Origin: Gp6-AA40 sp046765795
Lineage (GTDB): Bacteria; Acidobacteriota; Vicinamibacteria; Vicinamibacterales; UBA2999
Assembly (NCBI GenBank): GCA_046765795.1
Contig: JBKPRH010000147.1
Location: 1 to 23,262 of the forward strand
Reading direction: 5' to 3'
DNA length: 23,262 nucleotides
The position numbers and the translations under genes are program-made. Positions 15,639-23,182 of the stretch are shown here, piece by piece (positions within the stretch are counted from its first letter, which is position 1; each line of letters opens with the position of its first letter). The notes under the pieces are model-generated. The model was not told the DNA's origin. It did not search any database and saw nothing but the letters and a program-made list of their open reading frames with translations.

Positions 15639-16505
15639 CTAACGGCGAATGGGGAGCTCGACGCCGTCGCAGGAGCGATTCTCGTGCGCCCCCGTGAGTG
15701 TCTCGAGATAGTCGACGACATCAGACGCGTCGACTTCGGCGGCCAGGCACTGCAGCCGCAACACGTCGACGGCCTCGACGGCTGCGCCCTTGCGAATGAG
15801 CCACTGCACCGTGTGGAGATTCCGGCCGATGATCGCGGCTTCGATCGGTGTCACGGTGAACGTGCGTCCATCGATGAACACCGTTTGACGCGCATTCGGA
15901 TCGGCACCCTTGTCGAGTGTCCGTTCGAGCAGCGCGAGGTCCTCCTCGTATGCGGCGTGTGCAAGATTCGGTGTCTCGCTCTCGCGCCACAACGGCTGAA
16001 GGCCGAGCATCGCGGCCAGGACGAGGCCGGCCGCAGCTGTGATCAGCAGTACTGGCGCGCCTCCTGTCAGCGCGAAGAGAACGCCGTTTTGGAGCGTCAC
16101 CGGCCGCGCCAATGCACGGGCCACTAACGGCAGCAGCTCCCAGAGTGCGGTTCCCGCGAGCGCGAGCACGATCGTCCACAGCCGCCTTCGATTGGTCTGA
16201 TCGGATTCCGGCTTCAGACGCTTTGCGTCCCGGTCGATGTTCGACGTGTCTGCGATCGCCGGGTGCTCGACGATCGCCGCGATGTTGGAACGCGAGGAGT
16301 CGAGCAACTCATAGTGCCGCGTCGTGCCCTCTCGCAGCTCGCCGTTTGAGAGTGAGAACCGCCGCTCGAGCTCCGTTCGGTCTGCGTCACTGACCTGTGA
16401 CGCCCATCGGACGTTCATCGACACTGGAGGTCGCGGTATACTCGCGACCGCTGCGCCAGCGACCGCCGCCAGCAGCATCAGCTTTGCAGTCACCCGAACC
16501 GTCAC
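15639..16505 (-). CDS. Membrane protein with C-terminal ankyrin-like repeats
   Basis: The protein has 288 residues from GTG 16505, or 279 from ATG 16478, which also gives a sensible leader (MLLAAVAGAAVASIP). After the leader comes a soluble segment (about 35-105), then two hydrophobic stretches, RLWTIVLALAGTALWELLP and a longer one around APVLLITAAAGLVLAAML, that should cross the membrane. The C-terminus (about 195-275) reads as two to three ankyrin-like units: YEEDLALLERTLDKGADPNA, TPIEAAIIGRNLHTVQWLIRKGA and a weaker third. Ankyrin units bind proteins, so it may anchor a partner at the membrane. It is the first gene of the packed minus-strand operon and ends 2 nt before the GNAT gene. Reading the frame further upstream to 17225 only adds antisense of the divergent gene. 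I do not recognise a specific family. Confidence 0.7.
   Translation of the reverse strand: MTVRVTAKLMLLAAVAGAAVASIPRPPVSMNVRWASQVSDADRTELERRFSLSNGELREGTTRHYELLDSSRSNIAAIVEHPAIADTSNIDRDAKRLKPESDQTNRRRLWTIVLALAGTALWELLPLVARALARPVTLQNGVLFALTGGAPVLLITAAAGLVLAAMLGLQPLWRESETPNLAHAAYEEDLALLERTLDKGADPNARQTVFIDGRTFTVTPIEAAIIGRNLHTVQWLIRKGAAVEAVDVLRLQCLAAEVDASDVVDYLETLTGAHENRSCDGVELPIRR
16414..16442 (+). promoter_or_regulatory. Candidate promoter for the divergent membrane protein, inside the ankyrin-like gene
   Basis: TTCATC (16414-16419, 3 of 6 to -35) and TATACT (16437-16442, 5 of 6 to -10) are spaced 17 bp apart. The start would be near 16449, giving a leader of about 57 nt before ATG 16506. Because the two genes leave no spacer, any promoter for the plus gene must lie within the minus gene, as here. 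Confidence 0.3.
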
Positions 16506-17930
16506 ATGTCTGAACCAGCCAGACTGCGGCACGACGCGGATGGTACCACGTGGTCGCGCGCAAGCTATGGCACTGCGTTGATCGCGACCGCGGCGACCGG
16601 GTACTTCCTGCTGCGTCTTCCGCTCGATGTCAGCGAAAACATCATCGCGATTCTCCAGGCGCACAACCCTCTCGCGACCCTGGTCGGTGTTGCCGGCACC
16701 GTCCGGCCGCTTGGCTGGCTGTTCTTCAGAGGAGTGCTCGATGCCTCGTTCGGTCATCCGTTCGAGGGCTTCCGCTTGTTGAACACCCTGTCGCTCGCCA
16801 GCATCTTCGTGTGTGGCGTCCACATCCTGCGCGTTCGCACGATGCAGGCATGGGGCGTCGCACTTCTGGCGATCGTGGTGATGATTGGCATTCATCCGTT
16901 CCACATGAGCGTGCGCGAGACCGCCGTCAACCATCACCTCATCGTGCCGTGCTTCCTGTTCGCGGCCGTGGCCATCGCGGTTTCGGCCCCCCGGTGGTGG
17001 AGTGATCTGCTCGCCACGCTGATCCTGCTGGGCGCACTGTCGCTGGTAGAAGCGGGAGTGCTCGTATGGGTGGCCATCGCCGCCGGCTGGCTCACGGGGC
17101 TGCGTGGAATCTCCTGGCGCGGCGTCGCGGTCTGCACCGCGCTGCTGGCGACGTACTTGGTTGTGTACCTCGTGCTGGCCGATGCGCCGGCCACCGGTTC
17201 GCGCGGCACAGGGTTTGGCTTCCACATGATGGACGCATCCGAGGTTCAGGCGCGCTTCGGCGCGAACCCGCTGCCGTTGTACGCCTACAACGTGATGGCC
17301 TCGGCGATGACCGTGCTGGCTTCCGAGCCCCGAGGAGGCGTCTTCGGGTTCGTCTATCAGATCGTGAACGGTTCGCTGAAAGCGGGCTCGGTGCTGAACG
17401 TCCTCACGTCAACGCTGACGACGGCCGTCATGATCTGGTACGCAGGACAACGCTGGAGAGCCTGGCGTGTGTTCGAGTTCACACACGGCGATCGCGTGTT
17501 TCTCGTGGGCTGGGCCGTCCTTGGCGCGAATGCCGTCATCAGCTTTTCGTACTTGAAGGAAATCGTGATGACGACCGGCGCGTTGGCATATGCATTAGCG
17601 GTGTTTCCTGCGTTCTCGCTCTTCCTCGAGCGCCTCCATCGGCCGCTCACACTCTGGGGCGCTGGTGTCGTGTGCATGCTCCTGGCGATCGTGTCGATCG
17701 GCTGGACGACGAGAGCCGCGCTCTTCTTCGTCGACGTGCAGGTCGCGGCCTACGCGTCGCAGAACGGCTGGGTCATGGTCGACGAGTGGCTCGCCAGGCA
17801 GCAACGATCGCCGTTGAGCGAAGCCGACCGCGCCGTCGTCCAACAGTGGCGACGTGAGATGCTGGCAATGCCCGTGCCTCGCAGGTATTTGCGACCGGGC
17901 TGGATCGAAGATCTCGATGCGTCACATTGA
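16506..17930 (+). CDS. Polytopic membrane protein, GT-C glycosyltransferase-like
   Basis: The protein has 474 residues with about ten predicted membrane helices. After the first helix comes a short outer loop LPLDVSENI (38-46); D41 and E44 sit where GT-C enzymes carry their metal-binding acidic pair. VRPLGWLFF (66-74) and FGHPFEGFRLLN (82-93) resemble the RPL...FGxxPxxFHLxN pattern of GT-C proteins such as O-mannosyltransferase-like and TMTC-type enzymes. Such enzymes transfer sugar from polyprenyl phosphate outside the cytoplasmic membrane. The assignment is by pattern only; O-antigen polymerase-like or unknown membrane proteins are alternatives. The ATG abuts the GTG of the divergent ankyrin-like gene with no gap and has no ribosome binding site. 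TTG 16578 is a shorter alternative start. It could use the lipid-linked product of the operon glycosyltransferase. Confidence 0.6.
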   Translation: MSEPARLRHDADGTTWSRASYGTALIATAATGYFLLRLPLDVSENIIAILQAHNPLATLVGVAGTVRPLGWLFFRGVLDASFGHPFEGFRLLNTLSLASIFVCGVHILRVRTMQAWGVALLAIVVMIGIHPFHMSVRETAVNHHLIVPCFLFAAVAIAVSAPRWWSDLLATLILLGALSLVEAGVLVWVAIAAGWLTGLRGISWRGVAVCTALLATYLVVYLVLADAPATGSRGTGFGFHMMDASEVQARFGANPLPLYAYNVMASAMTVLASEPRGGVFGFVYQIVNGSLKAGSVLNVLTSTLTTAVMIWYAGQRWRAWRVFEFTHGDRVFLVGWAVLGANAVISFSYLKEIVMTTGALAYALAVFPAFSLFLERLHRPLTLWGAGVVCMLLAIVSIGWTTRAALFFVDVQVAAYASQNGWVMVDEWLARQQRSPLSEADRAVVQQWRREMLAMPVPRRYLRPGWIEDLDASH

Positions 17931-17957
17931 CATCTCGAGCGTGCTATCGTCTGCCGC

Positions 17958-18842
17958 ATGAAAAGGACGATCGTCGGACTGGTCCTGATTTGCTGTGTGT
18001 GGGTTGCGACAGCCAGTGCTCAGCCCGCCGCCACTGCGTGCGATCGCGAGTGCCTGCGCGGCAAGGTGACGCAGCTGCTCTATGCGTTCGTGAAGCACGA
18101 CGTGAGCGGACTGCCCGTCGCCGGCACGGTGCGCGTGACCGAAGATGCTGTCGAGAAGCCGCTCGCGAAGGTCGGCCTGGTCGGCAGCGTGACGCGACTG
18201 CGCGGCTTCCGTCAGGACATCATCGACGAGCGTGCGGGCGTGGCTGGTGCCCACGTTGTCGTGGAGGAGACCGGCGCGCCTGTGCTGCTGGTGGTGCGGC
18301 TGAAGGTCGTCGCCGACACGCTCACCGAAATCGAGCTGGTCGCCACACGCAGTCGCGCAGAAGGCCTCATCTTCAACATCGATGGCCTGAGTGCGCCGAG
18401 CGCGATGATGAACTACGCGCCGCGGCCCGAACAGCTCGCTACCCGCGATGTGGCGACCAAAGCGGCGTTGAAGTACCCGGAAGGGCTCGGTGCCGCGAAG
18501 ACCTTTGCGGCGGTGAACGCACCCTTCGCACCGAACGCCTATCGTTTCGAGAACGGCCAGGTGATGGCCGGGCCGGACTGCAAGTTCGCCCCCGGCTGCC
18601 AGAACATCTCCACTCAGTCGCTCGCAATCTTCCAGCGCCTTGGTGAGCCGCAGACCCGCACCATCGCCGTCGATGAGCGCATGGGCATCGTCTGGCTACG
18701 CATGGCCTGGGGCGTGCGCGAGCGCGGCGGCGATCAGCTGACGGTGTGGGAGATGTTCAAGGTGTTCGACGGCCAGATCCACGCGGTGGAAGCCTTCATG
18801 CGCATCCTGCCAGTGGAAAAACGCAACGGTGGATGGGAGTGA
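17958..18842 (+). CDS. Secreted DUF8021-like protein
   Basis: The protein has 294 residues. The signal peptide is clear (MKRTIVGLVLICCVWVATASA, cleavage near residue 21). The mature start has CDRECLRGKV and FVKHDVSGLPVAGTVRVTED (about 28-62), which resembles the conserved opening of DUF8021 proteins. These are extracellular proteins of fungi and bacteria with an NTF2-like fold and no established function. Cys28 and Cys33, and a second pair in PDCKFAPGC (about 211-219), could form disulphides. It follows the membrane protein gene by 27 bp on the same strand and may be co-transcribed with it. The family link is from memory and not certain. Confidence 0.7.
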   Translation: MKRTIVGLVLICCVWVATASAQPAATACDRECLRGKVTQLLYAFVKHDVSGLPVAGTVRVTEDAVEKPLAKVGLVGSVTRLRGFRQDIIDERAGVAGAHVVVEETGAPVLLVVRLKVVADTLTEIELVATRSRAEGLIFNIDGLSAPSAMMNYAPRPEQLATRDVATKAALKYPEGLGAAKTFAAVNAPFAPNAYRFENGQVMAGPDCKFAPGCQNISTQSLAIFQRLGEPQTRTIAVDERMGIVWLRMAWGVRERGGDQLTVWEMFKVFDGQIHAVEAFMRILPVEKRNGGWE

Positions 18843-18850
18843 CACGTCGC

Positions 18851-18863
18851 CGCCTGAAAGGCG
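18851..18863. terminator. Short hairpin between convergent genes
   Basis: CGCCT, loop GAA, AGGCG: a 5-bp stem in the 23-bp gap between the DUF8021-like gene and the symporter gene. It is short and lacks a T-run, so function as a terminator is uncertain. Confidence 0.3.
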
Positions 18864-18865
18864 CG

Positions 18866-20281
18866 TCAGCCGCGAGCATGTCGAGGAATTGGTGCGAACC
18901 CGGAGCCTGACACGCCACTGACACGTGCGTGCCGGATCCCCCACACTGTCATCGCGATCAAGATCATCACCGCCCCCGCCATGAACGCGGGCAATCCAAT
19001 ATTCGAGATGAGCGGCACGGACATCGCGGTGACGAACCCGCCGCCGAGAATGGGCCGCGTGACCAGCTGGCGGTAGCTGTATCCGCTCACGACATCCGTC
19101 TGCCGCGCTGGATCGACCATGTCCACCATGACGAATCCGGTGGCGACGTTGCCCTGCGACTCGCCGAACTCTGCCAGCGAATGCTCGAACCAGTTCTTGG
19201 GAAACACGCGCGGTCCGATCACCATCGCGACAAAGACGCTCCAGCCAACAGAGCCCACCGCCAGGATCACGAGCGGCCCCAGGTGAGCGCCCAGTGCACT
19301 GAGTGACAACGTGCCGATTGCACAAACCACGATGCCGTCGACCGAGAGACCGCCCAGTCCCTCGACGGCTCGCCGGTTGACGGCCCACTCGAACTTGTAG
19401 CGAACGGCGGCGAGCTGCACGAGGACGCCCCCGATGATCGTGAAGGGAAAGAGTGGGAATTTGTCGAAGAAGTCCGAGCCAATCAGATGAAAGACGCGGC
19501 GGAAGATCTCGTGCAGCACGATGCCCGTGACAATGGACACGCCGATGAACACGGCCGCGGCGGTCACTTGCGTCATGCCGTTCCATTCGTCCATCGGCTC
19601 GTCGTCGGGCTTGTGCTGGTGGTGATCGATGTCCAGGTCTTCCTTGTCCGACGTCCGCTCGTGGCGCGCGACGGAGATCGTCGGTGAGTTCACCGCGTAG
19701 TTGACCAGCATCGTGCCGATGATGATTCCGGTCACCATGCCGATCGTCGCCAGGCCGAGGCCCACTTCGAGCAAGTCCTCCGCACCATACGCGACCAGGA
19801 CGGGCGTCAGACCAGCGAGCGTCCCGTGTCCACCCGCAAACGCCATCTCGATCAGGGCACCGGACTTGTCAGTGAAGCCGAAGACCGGCCCGAGTACGAG
19901 CAGCGCGACAATGCTGCCGACGGCGAACTGTCCGGCCGACATGATGCCGGCCATGATCACGTGCGAACCAGAGAGTTTCCAAATCGTCTTGAGCGGTGGC
20001 AGCCGTTCGCCGAGCAGCAACGTTGCGCACATGACGTTGATGAGCAGACCAGGCAGGACCTTCCACACCGCGAATGTCGTGTCCGAAAAGAGACCGTAGC
20101 CACCGGTCCAGCGTCCGAGCCCTTCGGGCCCGAGGCCGAGCATGAGGAACCCGCCGATGACCGCCGTGGGGATAAACAGCGCGCGCAGCGGCCGCGACAA
20201 CCGGCGAATCAACGAGGCGCCGGCGAACACCAGCGACAGAATCGCGAACGACAGGCCGATCTCTTCCGCAGTCGAGGGCAT
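18866..20281 (-). CDS. GltS-like sodium/glutamate symporter (ESS family)
   Basis: The protein has 471 residues from ATG 20281 and about 11-12 hydrophobic segments arranged as two inverted halves. The pore-loop signature of the first half is GGHGTLAG at 150-157, matching the GGHGT motif of GltS. The equivalent place in the second half is GESQGNVATG at 373-382. Between the halves, residues about 204-236 form a polar loop rich in His and Asp (DIDHHQHKPDDEPMDEW), which I do not know from E. coli GltS. GltS imports glutamate with sodium; the substrate could differ here, since the second signature is divergent. A longer reading to 20458 adds 59 low-quality residues without hydrophobicity and was not used. 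Confidence 0.82.
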   Translation of the reverse strand: MPSTAEEIGLSFAILSLVFAGASLIRRLSRPLRALFIPTAVIGGFLMLGLGPEGLGRWTGGYGLFSDTTFAVWKVLPGLLINVMCATLLLGERLPPLKTIWKLSGSHVIMAGIMSAGQFAVGSIVALLVLGPVFGFTDKSGALIEMAFAGGHGTLAGLTPVLVAYGAEDLLEVGLGLATIGMVTGIIIGTMLVNYAVNSPTISVARHERTSDKEDLDIDHHQHKPDDEPMDEWNGMTQVTAAAVFIGVSIVTGIVLHEIFRRVFHLIGSDFFDKFPLFPFTIIGGVLVQLAAVRYKFEWAVNRRAVEGLGGLSVDGIVVCAIGTLSLSALGAHLGPLVILAVGSVGWSVFVAMVIGPRVFPKNWFEHSLAEFGESQGNVATGFVMVDMVDPARQTDVVSGYSYRQLVTRPILGGGFVTAMSVPLISNIGLPAFMAGAVMILIAMTVWGIRHARVSGVSGSGFAPIPRHARG

Positions 20282-20473
20282 GACCGTCTCTGTTGCACGC
20301 TGAGGGCCACTGCCGTGATACGCGCTTCGGGCTGATCGTGTCGCCCAGCACCACACACTCACGAGATGTCGCGGGTAGACACGTGCTCTCCCCGCTGCTG
20401 CGTTCCTTCGCCGAGAACTCGACAGCGTCTGGCTCAGCGTGCCAGATCTGGATTCCACTCCGGCAGTGTGATG

Positions 20474-20501
20474 TCATGAGTCGGTTCGTCACGACTCGTG
20501 A
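20474..20501 (+). promoter_or_regulatory. 10-bp-stem hairpin/inverted repeat just upstream of the NADH dehydrogenase gene
   Basis: TCATGAGTCG (20474-20483) pairs with CGACTCGTGA (20492-20501) over ten base pairs, with one G-T wobble and an 8-nt loop. It ends 9 nt before ATG 20511, where a ribosome binding site would sit; none is visible. It could be an operator or an mRNA hairpin affecting translation. The rest of the 229-bp divergent spacer (20282-20510) shows no other clear signal. Confidence 0.4.
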
Positions 20502-20510
20502 TGAAACATC

Positions 20511-21824
20511 ATGCGGATTGTTGTTCTCGGCGGCGGATTCGGCGGCGTCGCGACGGTGCGACACCTCGAGAGGGTCTTGAGACGAGGCGCTGATGTCGAG
20601 ATCACTCTCGTGAGCCGCGAGAATTTCTTCGTGATCACGCCGCTCCTGTTCGAGGCGTGCTCCGGCAGGCTGGAGCTGCGACATTGCGCGCAGCCAATTC
20701 GCGCCACACTTCGACGAGCTCGATTCATCGAGGCCACAGTCGAATCGGTCGACCTCGAACGTCAACTCGTTCGAGCCGTGGCTCCCTCGAGCGACGCCTA
20801 CGTCCTGCCCTACGACCATCTGGTGGTCGCGCTGGGAGCGTCGACGAACGATGGACTGATCCCGGGGTCGTCGAATGCGCTGACGTTCAAGACGATGGCG
20901 GATGCCTTAGTGCTGAGAAATCACTTGATCGAGTGCTTCGAACGCGCTGACGCCGCCGCGGATGCCGGACAGCGGCGCGAGTGTCTGACGATGGTCGTGA
21001 TCGGCGGCGGACTCGTCGGCGTAGAACTCGTGGGTGAACTCACGGCCTTTGCAGACGACGTGCTGCGCTTCTATCCGCGCATCCGTCGCGACGAGGTGCG
21101 CTTTCGGCTGTTCGAGGCCGGACCGCGGATTCTGCCAGAGATTGACGAGAAGCTGGGGGCGACAGCAGCGCGCCTGCTCGAGCGGCGCGGAGTGGACATC
21201 CAGGTCTCGACCCCGATCCGGACAATCGAGGCCGAGCGCGTGCGGCTCCAGAACGACACGATCGACGCTGGCACGATCGTACTGACGGCGGGGATCGTCC
21301 CAAGTGCGGTCGCGAGCGCAATCCCTGTCCAACGCGATCAGCGTGGACGGATCGCCGTCGACGGCACAATGCGAAGCCGCAGCCATCCGCAGGTGTGGGC
21401 TCTGGGCGATTGTGCGGCAATTCCCGGCCCAGATGGCCGTCCTTATCCGGCGCTGGCCCAGCATGCGGTCCGTGAAGCGCGCCACCTTGCGGACAACATC
21501 AGGGCAACGCTCGACGGGCGTGCTCCCTCGCCGTTCATGTTCCGATCCCTTGGCACGATGGCGTCACTCGGGCACACACGTGCTGTCGCGCTGGTGTTCG
21601 GTGTGCGACTCACGGGCTTTCTCGCATGGTGGATTCGGCGAACCTACTACCTGTTTCAGATGCCACGCTGGGATCGGCGACTGCGCATCGTCCTCGACTG
21701 GACCGTCGCGCTCTTTTTTCGGCCCGACATCACACGCGTTGACTTGCGCGTAGAACGAGAGCTGGTGAAGCAGGCGCGCCCGTTGGCCGAGAGGTCGGCG
21801 GACGTTGGCCGAGCCCGTCTCTAA
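20511..21824 (+). CDS. Type II NADH dehydrogenase (NDH-2), FAD/NAD(P)-dependent oxidoreductase
   Basis: This is a monotopic respiratory enzyme that oxidises NADH and reduces quinone without pumping protons. It has 437 residues. The FAD-binding Rossmann motif is VLGGGFGG at 5-12, then NFFVITPLLFEACSG at about 38-52, the NDH-2 pattern near the flavin. The NAD-binding motif is VVIGGGLVGVEL at 162-173. The second FAD contact is WALGDCAA at 296-303, and AQHAVREARHLADNI follows at about 306-320. The C-terminal part around AWWIRRTYYLFQMPRW and ALFFRPDI is the amphipathic membrane-binding region of the family. No gene for a quinone pathway is nearby. The start at ATG 20511 gives a canonical N-terminus (MRIVVLGGG) but lacks a Shine-Dalgarno sequence. 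Confidence 0.9.
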   Translation: MRIVVLGGGFGGVATVRHLERVLRRGADVEITLVSRENFFVITPLLFEACSGRLELRHCAQPIRATLRRARFIEATVESVDLERQLVRAVAPSSDAYVLPYDHLVVALGASTNDGLIPGSSNALTFKTMADALVLRNHLIECFERADAAADAGQRRECLTMVVIGGGLVGVELVGELTAFADDVLRFYPRIRRDEVRFRLFEAGPRILPEIDEKLGATAARLLERRGVDIQVSTPIRTIEAERVRLQNDTIDAGTIVLTAGIVPSAVASAIPVQRDQRGRIAVDGTMRSRSHPQVWALGDCAAIPGPDGRPYPALAQHAVREARHLADNIRATLDGRAPSPFMFRSLGTMASLGHTRAVALVFGVRLTGFLAWWIRRTYYLFQMPRWDRRLRIVLDWTVALFFRPDITRVDLRVERELVKQARPLAERSADVGRARL

Positions 21825-21839
21825 CGTATCGTCGCGTCT

Positions 21840-22031
21840 ACGAACAGCAGCAGACCGAAACCGAAGCCGGCGAGCTACGATCCTGATGGTCCAAACCGTT
21901 CCGTGCGGATCGCGTCGCTCGGGTGTCCCGCTCGTACTGCCGTCCTCCGATTCGAGCGCGAAGGTCCAGGTTTGAAAGTCGCTGACCAGGTGCTGTCCGG
22001 GAGGGAGGCGTCTCGATTCGGATCGGTCCGT
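21840..22031 (-). other. Spacer with a possible relic of a sulfite-oxidase-like gene
   Basis: The 233-bp gap between the NADH dehydrogenase and baeRF genes has no complete gene. On the minus strand, after an in-frame TAG (22032-22034), one frame without any start codon reads RLPPGQHLVSDFQTWTFALE and later HGTVWTIRIVA. PPGQHL followed by DF is reminiscent of the N-terminal region of bacterial molybdopterin sulfite-oxidase-like (SUOX) proteins. The frame then runs on antisense into the NADH dehydrogenase gene, so it may be chance. If real, it is a short decayed fragment. Confidence 0.2.
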
Positions 22032-22057
22032 CTACCTTGAAAGCCGCGTGTGCGAGC

Positions 22058-23140
22058 CTAATAACGCAAGATCATCGCGATCCGGTCGTGGAGCGCCAGC
22101 TCACCGTCTTCGACGAACACGACCTCACCGCCCTTGTCGAGCACCATCGTGATCGTCTCGTCCACCGCGTCGTCCAGGACGTCGGGCGCGGTGGGATCGT
22201 CGATGTTCAGATTCAGCTGGCCCCACTCGTTGAGGCGCGCCGGCTGATGGAATCCCTCCTCGACCACGAGGACCTTGCCTCGGCCAAGCCCGGCCAGATG
22301 CCACACTTCGCCAAGAGTGGATGCGACTCGATGTTGTCCTCTCGCTGCTTCGAGATGCTGGAGCACCTCGCGCCGGAGTGTGGTGAAGCCCTCGCTGACG
22401 GATGGCCAGATTCGTCGTCCTAGATCGTGAGCCGACAGGTGGTCGACGTTGCCAGGAAGCGTGGCGATGACCTCGCTGGCGGCGGACACTTCTCGAAAAA
22501 ACGCGAGGTAGCGATCGACGCCAGCCAGGGCGAGCGGCAACGAGTCGTCGGCCGTGAACGTGCGGAACGTCTTGTCCACGTCGCGAAAGAACTGACGATG
22601 GCGATCGTCACGATACGCCGACGTGTTGACGCCAACACCGCCGGGAAGCGGTTCATCGCCTCCGGGGCCTGCATGCCGCATGGGAAACCCGCCCGTCGTG
22701 ATCTCTTCCAGATCCTCGCGTGTCGCGGCAAAGAGGCGAGTCGCCTGCTCGCTGAGCGACAACACCCAGTACCGCCGCATGCGGTTGAGTGCGTGAACGA
22801 GGTCGCGAGTGAAAAACGTCTCGTCTACGACGACGCGCTCGTCGAGCGTGAACGGCAACACGTACTCGCGCGCCATGTCGCGATTCACCACCAGCATGAG
22901 GCCGTCGAGTGTGTACTTGTAATCGATACCGTCGACGAGTGTGTTGAGCCGATCGATCAGCGGCGCCACCTCGCGCTTCGAGAATTCACCCAGCAGGCGC
23001 TGTGTCCCCTCAGTCACGAGATTCTTGACGCGAATGGGATCCTGCCTGTTGTCGGGACTCGTGCGATGCGTTGGCAGCGTGATCGTCAGGCACGGATAGG
23101 TGTGGACGTACTGTAGTTCGTGTAACTCGTGGCGATTCAT
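22058..23140 (-). CDS. baeRF family 3 protein (bacterial eRF1/Dom34-like)
   Basis: The protein has 360 residues. The opening CLTITLPTHRTSPDNRQDPI (17-36), continuing RVKNLV, matches the LPTHRxGxExxQDPIRLKNLL start of the baeRF3 domain, a bacterial relative of the archaeal/eukaryotic release factor eRF1 and Pelota. The central segment around YWVLSLSEQATRLFAATRE (124-142) and a loop at 150-176 follow. That loop carries two Gly-Gly pairs (160-161, 167-168) but no GGQ. A C-terminal L7Ae-like part includes TLGEVWHLAGLGRGKVLVVEE. A role in ribosome rescue or translation control has been proposed for the family, not shown. GGAG 7 nt before the ATG (23148-23151 on the minus strand) supports the start. 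An upstream gene ends 42 bp before it on the same strand, so they may be one operon. Confidence 0.88.
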   Translation of the reverse strand: MNRHELHELQYVHTYPCLTITLPTHRTSPDNRQDPIRVKNLVTEGTQRLLGEFSKREVAPLIDRLNTLVDGIDYKYTLDGLMLVVNRDMAREYVLPFTLDERVVVDETFFTRDLVHALNRMRRYWVLSLSEQATRLFAATREDLEEITTGGFPMRHAGPGGDEPLPGGVGVNTSAYRDDRHRQFFRDVDKTFRTFTADDSLPLALAGVDRYLAFFREVSAASEVIATLPGNVDHLSAHDLGRRIWPSVSEGFTTLRREVLQHLEAARGQHRVASTLGEVWHLAGLGRGKVLVVEEGFHQPARLNEWGQLNLNIDDPTAPDVLDDAVDETITMVLDKGGEVVFVEDGELALHDRIAMILRY

Positions 23141-23182
23141 GACATGACTCCGATGCTCGACATCAGCACCCGAGGGCGATGG

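Noticed and set aside
16506..17225. N-terminal extension of the ankyrin-like gene up to 17225
   Set aside because: The extra 240 residues are antisense to the membrane protein gene and consist of polar, repeat-poor sequence. A leader-like start is present at 16505 or 16478.
20282..20458. 59-residue N-terminal extension of the GltS-like symporter
   Set aside because: It is hydrophilic and low in family resemblance; the symporter starts naturally at MPSTAEEIGLSFAIL.
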